Assembly: GCA_958299035.1 (NCBI GenBank)
Contig: CATQJL010000079.1
Span: 1-64,000 of the forward strand
Source of the DNA: Cylicocyclus nassatus
Taxonomy: Eukaryota > Nematoda > Chromadorea > Rhabditida > Strongylidae
Direction of reading: 5' to 3'
Length of the DNA stretch: 64,000 nucleotides
The notes under the pieces are model-generated. The model was not told the DNA's origin and made no database searches. It saw only the letters and a program-made list of their open reading frames with translations. Positions 11,052 through 22,138 of this stretch are shown here, in pieces. Made by a program: the position numbers and the translations under genes. Every line of letters starts with the position of its first letter. The first letter of the stretch is position 1.

Positions 11052-12400
11052 TTTGATGCTACAGCTCGTGTGCTGCTGTCCGAATTCGCTGGCAAACGAT
11101 GGCAAACGATGCCTTTGTTGCTACAATTCGTGTGTTGCTTAGGAATCCGCTGGCAAACGATGGTAAACGATGCCTTTGATGCTACAGCTCGTGTGTAGCG
11201 GTGCGAGTACGCTGACAAACGATGGCAAACGATGCCTTTGATGCTACAGCTCGTGTGTTGTTATGCAAATTCGCTGGAAAACAATTGCCACTGATGCAAC
11301 AGCTCGTGTGTGGCTGTCCTAATTCGCTGGCAAACAATGGCAAACGATGCCGTTGATGCTACAGTTCGTGTGCTGCTTTTGGAATTCGCTGGCAAACGAT
11401 GGTAAACGATGCCTTTGATGCTGCAGCTCGTGTGCTGCTGTCCGAATTCGCTGGCAAACAATTGCTACTGATGCAACAGCTCGTGTGTGGCTGTCCTAAT
11501 TCGCTGGCAAACAATGGCAAACGATGCCGTTGATGCTACAGCTCGTGTGTTGTTATGCAAATTCGCTGGCAAACAATTGCCACTGATGCAACAGCTCGTG
11601 TGTGGCTGTCCTAATTCGCTGGCAAACAATGGCAAACGATGCCGTGGATGCTACAGTTCGTGTGCTGCTTTTGGAATTCGCTGGCAAACGATGGTAAACG
11701 ATGCCTTTGATGCTACAGCTCGTGTGCTGCTGTCCGAATTCGCTGGCAAACAATTGCTACTGATGCAGCAGCTCGTGTGTGGCTGTCCGAATTTGCTGGC
11801 AAACAATGGCAAACGATGCCGTTGATGCTACAGTTCGTGTGCTGCTTTTGGAATTCGCTGGCAAACGATGGTAAACGATGCCGTTGATGCTACAGTTCGT
11901 GTGTTCCTATGCGAATTCGCTGGCAAACAATTGCCACTGATGCAGCAGCTCGTGTGTGGCTATCCGAATTTGCTGGCAAACAATGGCAAACGATGCCGTT
12001 GATGCTACAGCTCGCGTGTAGGGGTGCGAGTACGCTGGCAAACGATGGCAAACGATGCCGTTGATGCTACAGTTCGTGTGTTGCTTGGGAATCCGCTGGC
12101 AAACGATGGTAAACGATGCCTTTGATGCTACAGCTCGTGTGCTGCTGTCCGAATTCGCTGGCAAACAATTGCCACTGATGCAACAGCTTGTGTGGCTGTC
12201 CGAATTCGCTGGCAAACAATGGCAAACGATGCCGTTGATGCTACAGTTCGTGTGTTGCTATGCGAATTCGCTGGCAAACGATGGCAAACGATGCCTTTGT
12301 TGCTACAGTTCGTGTGTTGCTTAGGAATCCGCTGGCAAACGATGGTAAACGATGCCTTTGATGCTACAGCTCGTGTGTAGCGGTGCGAGTACGCTGACAA
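4627..12400 (+). repeat. 2,125-bp higher-order repeat series (2125, 1306, 2125, 2126)
   Basis: Equivalent points fall at 4,627, 6,752, 8,058, 10,183 and about 12,309, giving steps of 2,125, 1,306, 2,125 and 2,126 bp. The 1,306-bp step is a copy lacking 819 bp. The extra base in the last step comes from the 1-bp deletion near 9,999, which is absent at the matching position near 12,123. The series is partly the same DNA as the 3,431-bp pair (2,125 + 1,306 = 3,431). Confidence 0.87.
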
Positions 12401-14098
12401 ACGATGGCAAACGATGCCTTTGATGCTACAGCTCGTGTGTTGTTATGCAAATTCGCTGGAAAACAATTGCCACTGTTGCAACAGCTCGTGTGTGGCTGTC
12501 CGAATTTGCTGGCAAACGATGGCAAACGATGCCGTTGATGCTACAGTTCGTGTGTTGCTTTAAGAATCCGCTGGCAAACGATGGTAAACGATGCCTTTGA
12601 TGCTACAGCTCGTGTGCTGCTGTCCGAATTCGCTGGCAAACGATGGCAAACGATGCCTTTGTTGCTACAATTCGTGTGTTGCTTAGGAATCCGCTGGCAA
12701 ACGATGGTAAACGATGCCTTTGATGCTACAGCTCGTGTGTAGCGGTGCGAGTACGCTGACAAACGATGGCAAACGATGCCTTTGATGCTACAGCTCGTGT
12801 GTTGTTATGCAAATTCGCTGGAAAACAATTGCCACTGATGCAACAGCTCGTGTGTGGCTGTCCTAATTCGCTGGCAAACAATGGCAAACGATGCCGTTGA
12901 TGCTACAGTTCGTGTGCTGCTTTTGGAATTCGCTGGCAAACGATGGTAAACGATGCCTTTGATGCTGCAGCTCGTGTGCTGCTGTCCGAATTCGCTGGCA
13001 AACAATTGCTACTGATGCAACAGCTCGTGTGTGGCTGTCCTAATTCGCTGGCAAACAATGGCAAACGATGCCGTTGATGCTACAGCTCGTGTGTTGTTAT
13101 GCAAATTCGCTGGCAAACAATTGCCACTGATGCAACAGCTCGTGTGTGGCTGTCCTAATTCGCTGGCAAACAATGGCAAACGATGCCGTGGATGCTACAG
13201 TTCGTGTGCTGCTTTTGGAATTCGCTGGCAAACGATGGTAAACGATGCCTTTGATGCTACAGCTCGTGTGCTGCTGTCCGAATTCGCTGGCAAACAATTG
13301 CTACTGATGCAGCAGCTCGTGTGTGGCTGTCCGAATTTGCTGGCAAACAATGGCAAACGATGCCGTTGATGCTACAGTTCGTGTGCTGCTTTTGGAATTC
13401 GCTGGCAAACGATGGTAAACGATGCCGTTGATGCTACAGTTCGTGTGTTCCTATGCGAATTCGCTGGCAAACAATTGCCACTGATGCAGCAGCTCGTGTG
13501 TGGCTATCCGAATTTGCTGGCAAACAATGGCAAACGATGCCGTTGATGCTACAGCTCGCGTGTAGGGGTGCGAGTACGCTGGCAAACGATGGCAAACGAT
13601 GCCGTTGATGCTACAGTTCGTGTGTTGCTTGGGAATCCGCTGGCAAACGATGGTAAACGATGCCTTTGATGCTACAGCTCGTGTGCTGCTGTCCGAATTC
13701 GCTGGCAAACAATTGCCACTGATGCAACAGCTTGTGTGGCTGTCCGAATTCGCTGGCAAACAATGGCAAACGATGCCGTTGATGCTACAGTTCGTGTGTT
13801 GCTATGCGAATTCGCTGGCAAACGATGGCAAACGATGCCTTTGTTGCTACAGTTCGTGTGTTGCTTAGGAATCCGCTGGCAAACGATGGTAAACGATGCC
13901 TTTGATGCTACAGCTCGTGTGTAGCGGTGCGAGTACGCTGACAAACGATGGCAAACGATGCCTTTGATGCTACAGCTCGTGTGTTGTTATGCAAATTCGC
14001 TGGAAAACAATTGCCACTGTTGCAACAGCTCGTGTGTGGCTGTCCGAATTTGCTGGCAAACGATGGCAAACGATGCCGTTGATGCTACAGCTCGCGTG
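10984..14098 (+). repeat. 1,544-bp tandem duplication
   Basis: About 10,984-12,553 corresponds to 12,528-14,098 at an offset of 1,544 bp. Left border: AACAATGGC versus AACGATGGC. Right border: GATGCTACAGTTCG versus GATGCTACAGCTCG. The unit is a shortened relative of the 2.1-kb HOR, with 581 bp less. Confidence 0.87.
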
Positions 14099-14443
14099 TA
14101 GGGGTGCGAGTACGCTGGCAAACGATGGTAAACGATGCCTTTGATGCTACAGCTCGTGTGTAGCGGTGCGATTACGCTGATAAACGATGGCAAACGATGC
14201 CTTTGATGCTACAGCTCGTGTGTTGTTATGCAAATTCGCTGGAAAACAATTGCCACTGATGCAACAGCTCGTGTGTGGCTGTCCGAATTCGCTGGCAAAC
14301 AATGGCAAACGATGCCGTGGATGCTATAGTTCGTGTGCTGCTTTTGGAATTCGCTGGCAAACGATGGTAAACGATGCCTTTGATGTTACAGTTCGTGTGC
14401 TGCTTTCGGAATTCGCTGGCAAACAATGGCAAACGATGCCGTT

Positions 14444-14495
14444 GATGCTAAAGTTCGTGTGTTGCTATGCGAATTCGCTGGCAAACGATGCCTTT
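14444..14495 (+). repeat. Shortened monomer with single-step linker, 52 bp
   Basis: The linker GGCAAACGATGGCAAACGATGCC is collapsed to one step, GGCAAACGATGCC. The unit therefore loses exactly one copy of the internal 10-bp direct repeat GGCAAACGAT. Other copies lie near 15,770, 16,430, 33,420, 33,540, 33,650, 35,600 and 62,985. This is the expected product of slippage between the two linker steps. Confidence 0.88.
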
Positions 14496-14901
14496 GATGC
14501 TACAGTTCGTGTGTTGCTATGCGAATTCGCTGGCAAACGATGGCACACGATGCCTTTGATGCTAAAGTTCGTGTGTTGCTTTAAGAATCCGCTGGCAAAC
14601 GATGGTAAACGATGCCTTTGATGCTACAGCTCGTGTGTTGTTATGCAAATTCGCTGGAAAACAATTGCCACTGATGCAACAGCTCGTGTGTGGCTGTCCG
14701 AATTTGCTGGCAAACGATGGCAAACGATGCCGTTGATGCTACAGCTCGCGTATAGGGGTGCGAGTACGCTGGCAAACGATGGCAAACGATGCCGTTGATG
14801 CTACAGTTCGTGTGCTGCTTTTGGAATTCGCTGGCAAACGATGGTAAACGATGCCTTTGATGCTGCAGCTCGTGTGCTGCTGTCCGAATTCGGTGGCAAA
14901 C

Positions 14902-15432
14902 AATTGCTACTGATGCAACAGCTCGTGTGTGGCTGTCCTAATTCGCTGGCAAACAATGGCAAACGATGCCGTGGATGCTACAGTTCGTGTGCTGCTTTTG
15001 GAATTCGCTGGCAAACGATGGTAAACGATGCCTTTGATGCTACAGCTCGTGTGTTGTTATGCAAATTCGCTGGCAAACAATTGCCACTGATGCAACAGCT
15101 CGTGTGTGGTTGTCCTAATTCGCTGGCAAACAATGGCAAACGATGCCGTGGATGCTACAGTTCGTGTGCTGCTTTTGGAATTCGCTGGCAAACGATGGTA
15201 AACGATGCCTTTGATGCTACAGCTCGTGTGCTGCTGCCCGAATTCGCTGGAAAACAATTGCCACTGATGCAACAGCTCGTGTGTGGCTGTCCGAATTCGC
15301 TGGCAAACAATGGCAAACGATGCCGTGGATGCTACAGTTCGTGTGCTGCTTTTGGAATTCGCTGGCAAACGATGGTAAACGATGCCTTTGATGCTACAGC
15401 TCGTGTGCTGCTGTCCGAATTCGCTGGCAAAC
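14902..15432 (+). repeat. 177-bp trimer, three tandem copies
   Basis: Units start at AATTG at 14,902, 15,079, 15,256 and again at 15,433, each 177 bp apart. The marker linker GCCGTGGATGC is at 14,969, 15,146 and 15,323. It is the clearest run of the 62+62+53 trimer. It keeps a 221-codon frame open on the + strand (14,841-15,506) and a 125-codon frame on the - strand, both with a 59-residue period. Confidence 0.9.
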
Positions 15433-15488
15433 AATTGCTACTGATGCAGCAGCTCGTGTGTGGCTGTCCGAATTTGCTGGCAAACAAT

Positions 15489-16672
15489 GGCAAACGATGC
15501 CTTTGATGCTACAGCTCGTGTGTTGTTATGCAAATTCGCTGGAAAACAATTGCCACTGATGCAACAGCTCGTGTGTGGCTGTCCGAATTCGCTGGCAAAC
15601 AATGGCAAACGATGCCGTGGATGCTATAGTTCGTGTGCTGCTTTTGGAATTCGCTGGCAAACGATGGTAAACGATGCCTTTGATGCTACAGTTCGTGTGC
15701 TGCTTTCGGAATTCGCTGGCAAACAATGGCAAACGATGCCGTTGATGCTAAAGTTCGTGTGTTGCTATGCGAATTCGCTGGCAAACGATGCCTTTGATGC
15801 TACAGTTCGTGTGTTGCTTTAAGAATCCGCTGGCAAACGATGGCAAACGATGCCTTTGATGCTACAGCTCGTGTGTTGTTATGCAAATTCGCTGGAAAAC
15901 AATTGCCACTGATGCAACAGCTCGTGTGTGGCTGTCCGAATTTGCTGGCAAACGATGGCAAACGATGCCGTTGATGCTACAGCTCGCGTGTAGGGGTGCG
16001 AGTACGCTGGCAAACGATGGTAAACGATGCCTTTGATGCTACAGCTCGTGTGTAGCGGTGCGAGTACGCTGACAAACGATGGCAAACGATGCCTTTGATG
16101 CTACAGCTCGTGTGTAGCGGTGCGAGTACGCTGACAAACGATGGCAAACGATGCCTTTGATGCTACAGCTCGTGTGTTGTTATGCAAATTCGCTGGAAAA
16201 CAATTGCCACTGATGCAACAGCTCGTGTGTGGCTGTCCGAATTCGCTGGCAAACAATGGCAAACGATGCCGTGGATGCTATAGTTCGTGTGCTGCTTTTG
16301 GAATTCGCTGGCAAACGATGGTAAACGATGCCTTTGATGCTACAGTTCGTGTGCTGCTTTCGGAATTCGCTGGCAAACAATGGCAAACGATGCCGTTGAT
16401 GCTAAAGTTCGTGTGTTGCTATGCGAATTCGCTGGCAAACGATGCCTTTGATGCTACAGTTCGTGTGTTGCTTTAAGAATCCGCTGGCAAACGATGGCAA
16501 ACGATGCCTTTGATGCTACAGCTCGTGTGTTGTTATGCAAATTCGCTGGAAAACAATTGCCACTGATGCAACAGCTCGTGTGTGGCTGTCCGAATTTGCT
16601 GGCAAACGATGGCAAACGATGCCGTTGATGCTACAGCTCGCGTGTAGGGGTGCGAGTACGCTGGCAAACGAT
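15489..16672 (+). repeat. 654-bp-period duplication
   Basis: 15,489-16,018 matches 16,143-16,672 at an offset of 654 bp. Both copies have the GGAAAACAATTG marker, the GATGCTATAG anchor and a 52-bp short monomer. Two consecutive TAGCGG monomers lie between them (16,037-16,160). Confidence 0.86.
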
Positions 16673-17319
16673 GGCAAACGATGCCGTTGATGCTACAGTT
16701 CGTGTGTTGCTATGCGAATTCGCTGGCAAACGATGGCACACGATGCCTTTGATGCTAAAGTTCGTGTGTTGCTTTAAGAATCCGCTGGCAAACGATGGTA
16801 AACGATGCCTTTGATGCTACAGTTCGTGTGTTGCTATGCGAATTCGCTGGCAAACAATTGCCACTGATGCAAGAGCTCGTGTGTGGCTGTCCGAATTCGC
16901 TGGCAAACAATGGCAAACGATGCCGTGGATGCTACAGTTCGTGTGCTGCTTTTGGAATTCGCTGGCAAACGATGGTAAACGATGCCTTTGATGCTACAGC
17001 TCGTGTGTGGCTGTCCGAATTCGCTGGCAAACGATGGCAAACGATGCCGTTGATGCTACAGTTCGTGTGTTGCTATGCGAATTCGCTGGCAAACAATTGC
17101 CACTGATGCAGCAGCTCGTGTGTGGCTGTCCGAATTTGCTGGCAAACGATGGCAAACGACGCCGTTGATGCTACAGCTCGCGTGTAGGGGTGCGAGTACG
17201 CTGGCAAACGATGGCAAACGATGCCGTTGATGCTACAGTTCGTGTGTTGCTATGCGAATTCGCTGGCAAACGATGGTAAACGATGCCTTTGATGCTACAG
17301 CTCGTGTGTGGCTGTCCGA

Positions 17320-20300
17320 ATTCGCTGGCAAACGATGGCAAACGATGCCTTTGATGCTACAGTTCGTGTGTTGCTATGCGAATCCGCTGGCAAACGATGG
17401 CAAACGACGCCTTTGATGCTACAGTTCGTGTGTTGCTATGCGAATTGGCTGGCAAACGATGGCAAACGATGCCTTTGATGCTAAAGTTCGTGTGTTGCTT
17501 TAAGAATCCGCTGGCAAACAATTGCCACTGATGCAGCAGCTCGTGTGTGGCTGTCCGAATTTGCTGGCAAACGATGGCAAACGATGCCGTTAATGCTACA
17601 GCTCGCGTGTAGGGGTGCGAGTACGCTGGCAAACGATGGCAAACGATGCCGTTGATGCTACAGTTCGTGTGTTGCTATGCGAATTCGCTGGCAAACGATG
17701 GCACACGATGCCTTTGATGCTAAAGTTCGTGTGTTGCTTTAAGAATCCGCTGGCAAACGATGGTAAACGATGCCTTTGATGCAACAGCTCGTGTGTGGCT
17801 GTCCGAATTCGCTGGCAAACGATGGCAAACGATGCCGTTGATGCTACAGTTCGTGTGTCGCTATGCGAATTCGCTGGCAAACAATTGCCACTGATGCAGC
17901 AGCTCGTGTGTGGCTGTCCGAACTTGCTGGCAAACGATGGCAAACGATGCCGTTGATGCTACAGCTCGCGTGTAGGGGTGCGAGTACGCTGGCAAACGAT
18001 GGCAAACGATGCCGTTGATGCTACAGTTCGTGTGTTGCTATGCGAATTCGCTGGCAAACGATGGCACACGATGCCTTTGATGCTAAAGTTCGTGTGTTGC
18101 TTTAAGAATCCGCTGGCAAACGATGGTAAACGATGCCTTTGATGCAACAGCTAGTGTGTGGCTGTCCGAATTCGCTGGCAAACGATGGCAAACGATGCCG
18201 TTGATGCTACAGTTCGTGTGTCGCTATGCGAATTCGCTGGCAAACAATTGCCACTGATGCAGCAGCTCGTGTGTGGCTGTCCGAATTTGCTGGCAAACGA
18301 TGGCAAACGATGCCGTTGATGCTACAGCTCGCGTGTAGGGGTGCGAGTACGCTGGCAAACGATGGTAAACGATGCCTTTGATGCTACAGCTCGTGTGCTG
18401 CTGTCCGAATTCGCTGGCAAACAATTGCTACTGATGCAACAGCTCGTGTGTGGCTGTCCTATTTCGCTGGCAAACAATGGCAAACGATGCCGTTGATGCT
18501 ACAGTTCGTGTGCTGCTTTCGGAATTCGCTGGCAAACAATTGCCACTGATGCAACAGCTTGTGTGGCTGTCCGAATTCGCTGGCAAACAATGGCAAACGA
18601 TGCCGTTGATGCTACAGTTCGTGTGCTGCTTTTGGAATTCGCTGGCAAACGATGGTAAACGATGGCTTTGATGCTACAGCTCGTGTGTTGTTATGCAAAT
18701 TCGCTGGCAAACAATTGCCACTGATGCAACAGCTCGTGTGAGGCTGTCCGAATTCGCTGGCAAACAATGGCAAACGATGCCGTTGATGCTACAGTTCGTG
18801 TGCTGCTTTTGGAATTCGCTGGCAAACGATGGTAAACGATGCCTTTGATGCTACAGCTCGTGTGCTGCTGTCCGAATTCGCTGGCAAACAATTGCTACTG
18901 ATGCAGCAGGTCGTGTGTGGCTGTCCGAATTTCCTGGCAAACGATGGCAAACGATGCCGTTGATGCGACAGTTCGTGTGTGGCTGTCCGAATTCGCTGGC
19001 AAACAATTGCCACTGATGCAACAGCTCGTGTGTGGCTGTCCGAATTCGCTGGCAAACGATGGCAAACGATGCCGTTGATGCGACAGTTCGTGTGTGGCTG
19101 TCCGAATTCGCTGGCAAACGATGGCACACGATGCCTTTGATGCTAAAGTTCGTGTGTTGCTTTAAGAATCCGCTGGCAAACGATGGTAAACGATGCCTTT
19201 GATGCAACAGCTCGTGTGTGGCTGTCCGAATTCGCTGGCAAACGATGGCAAACGATGCCGTTGATGCTACAGTTCTTGTGTTGCTATGCGAATTCGCTGG
19301 CAAACAATTGCCACTGATGCAAGAGCTCGTGTGTGGCTGTCCGAATTCGCTGGCAAACAATGGCAAACGATGCCGTTGATGCTACAGTTCGTGTGCTGCT
19401 TTCGGAATTCGCTGGCAAACGATGGTAAACGATGCCTTTGATGCTACAGCTCGTGTGCTGCTGTCCGAATTCGCTGGCAAACAATTGCCACTGATGCAAC
19501 AGCTCGTGTGTGGCTGTCCGAATTCGCTGGCAAACGATGGCAAACGATGCCGTTGATGCGACAGTTCGTGTGTGGCTATGCGAATTCGCTGGCAAACGAT
19601 GGTAAACGATGCCTTTGATGCTACAGCTCGTGTGCTGCTGTCCGAATTCGCTGGCAAACAATTGCTACTGATGCAACAGCTCGTGTGTGGCTGTCCGAAT
19701 TTGCTGGCAAACGATGGCAAACGACGCCGTTGATGCTACAGCTCGCGTGTAGGGGTGCGAGTACGCTGGCAAACGATGGCAAACGATGCCGTTGATGCTA
19801 CAGTTCGTGTGTTGCTATGCGAATTCGCTGGCAAACGATGGTAAACGATGCCTTTGATGCTACAGCTCGTGTGCTGCTGTCCGAATTCGCTGGCAAACAA
19901 TTGCTACTGATGCAACAGCTCGTGTGTGGCTGTCCGAATTCGCTGGCAAACGATGGCAAACGATGCCTTTGATGCTACAGTTCGTGTGTTGCTATGCGAA
20001 TTCGCTGGCAAACGATGGCAAACGACGCCTTTGATGCTACAGTTCGTGTGTTGCTATGCGAATTGGCTGGCAAACGATGGCAAACGATGCCTTTGATGCT
20101 AAAGTTCGTGTGTTGCTTTAAGAATCCGCTGGCAAACAATTGCCACTGATGCAGCAGCTCGTGTGTGGCTGTCCGAATTTGCTGGCAAACGATGGCAAAC
20201 GATGCCGTTAATGCTACAGCTCGCGTGTAGGGGTGCGAGTACGCTGGCAAACGATGGCAAACGATGCCGTTGATGCTACAGTTCGTGTGTTGCTATGCGA

Positions 20301-21663
20301 ATTCGCTGGCAAACGATGGCACACGATGCCTTTGATGCTAAAGTTCGTGTGTTGCTTTAAGAATCCGCTGGCAAACGATGGTAAACGATGCCTTTGATGC
20401 AACAGCTCGTGTGTGGCTGTCCGAACTTGCTGGCAAACGATGGCAAACGATGCCGTTGATGCTACTGCTCGCGTGTAGGGGTGCGAGTACGCTGGCAAAC
20501 GATGGCAAACGATGCCGTTGATGCTACAGTTCGTGTGTTGCTATGCGAATTCGCTGGCAAACGATGGCACACGATGCCTTTGATGCTAAAGTTCGTGTGT
20601 TGCTTTAAGAATCCGCTGGCAAACGATGGTAAACGATGCCTTTGATGCAACAGCTAGTGTGTGGCTGTCCGAATTCGCTGGCAAACGATGGCAAACGATG
20701 CCGTTGATGCTACAGCTCGCGTGTAGGGGTGCGAGTACGCTGGCAAACGATGGTAAACGATGCCTTTGATGCTACAGCTCGTGTGCTGCTGTCCGAATTC
20801 GCTGGCAAACAATTGCTACTGATGCAACAGCTCGTGTGTGGCTGTCCTATTTCGCTGGCAAACAATGGCAAACGATGCCGTTGATGCTACAGTTCGTGTG
20901 CTGCTTTCGGAATTCGCTGGCAAACAATTGCCACTGATGCAACAGCTTGTGTGGCTGTCCGAATTCGCTGGCAAACAATGGCAAACGATGCCGTTGATGC
21001 TACAGTTCGTGTGCTGCTTTTGGAATTCGCTGGCAAACGATGGTAAACGATGGCTTTGATGCTACAGCTCGTGTGTTGTTATGCAAATTCGCTGGCAAAC
21101 AATTGCCACTGATGCAACAGCTCGTGTGAGGCTGTCCGAATTCGCTGGCAAACAATGGCAAACGATGCCGTTGATGCTACAGTTCGTGTGCTGCTTTTGG
21201 AATTCGCTGGCAAACGATGGTAAACGATGCCTTTGATGCTACAGCTCGTGTGCTGCTGTCCGAATTCGCTGGCAAACAATTGCTACTGATGCAGCAGGTC
21301 GTGTGTGGCTGTCCGAATTTCCTGGCAAACGATGGCAAACGATGCCGTTGATGCGACAGTTCGTGTGTGGCTGTCCGAATTCGCTGGCAAACAATTGCCA
21401 CTGATGCAACAGCTCGTGTGTGGCTGTCCGAATTCGCTGGCAAACGATGGCAAACGATGCCGTTGATGCGACAGTTCGTGTGTGGCTGTCCGAATTCGCT
21501 GGCAAACGATGGCACACGATGCCTTTGATGCTAAAGTTCGTGTGTTGCTTTAAGAATCCGCTGGCAAACGATGGTAAACGATGCCTTTGATGCAACAGCT
21601 CGTGTGTGGCTGTCCGAATTCGCTGGCAAACGATGGCAAACGATGCCGTTGATGCTACAGTTC
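17320..21663 (+). repeat. Duplicated block of about 2 kb with two 115-bp differences
   Basis: The segment about 17,320-19,275 reappears at about 19,938-21,663. The offset is 2,618 bp to 17,803, 2,503 bp for 17,920-18,190, and 2,388 bp from 18,288 on. Each step is exactly 115 bp (62 + 53). The left copy carries two extra dimers (about 17,804-17,919 and 18,173-18,287), each with the marker GTGTCGCTATGCG, which the right copy lacks. Confidence 0.88.
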
Positions 21664-22138
21664 GTGTGCTGCTTTTGGAATTCGCTGGCAAACGATGGTA
21701 AACGATGCCTTTGATGCTACAGCTCGTGTGCTGCTGTCCGAATTCGCTGGCAAACAATTGCTACTGATGCAGCAGGTCGTGTGTGGCTGTCCGAATTTCC
21801 TGGCAAACGATGGCAAACGATGCCGTTGATGCGACAGTTCGTGTGTGGCTGTCCGAATTCGCTGGCAAACAATTGCCACTGATGCAACAGCTCGTGTGTG
21901 GCTGTCCGAATTCGCTGGCAAACGATGGCAAACGATGCCGTTGATGCGACAGTTCGTGTGTGGCTGTCCGAATTCGCTGGCAAACGATGGCACACGATGC
22001 CTTTGATGCTAAAGTTCGTGTGTTGCTTTAAGAATCCGCTGGCAAACGATGGTAAACGATGCCTTTGATGCAACAGCTCGTGTGTGGCTGTCCGAATTCG
22101 CTGGCAAACGATGGCAAACGATGCCGTTGATGCTACAG
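21154..22138 (+). repeat. 478-bp tandem duplication
   Basis: 21,154-21,631 is repeated at 21,632 to about 22,138. 478 = 6 x 62 + 2 x 53, which is the 416-bp multimer plus one 62-bp monomer. The copies share the AATTTCCTGG and GCAGCAGGTCG markers and end where GTTCTTGTG replaces GTTCGTGTG. Confidence 0.87.
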
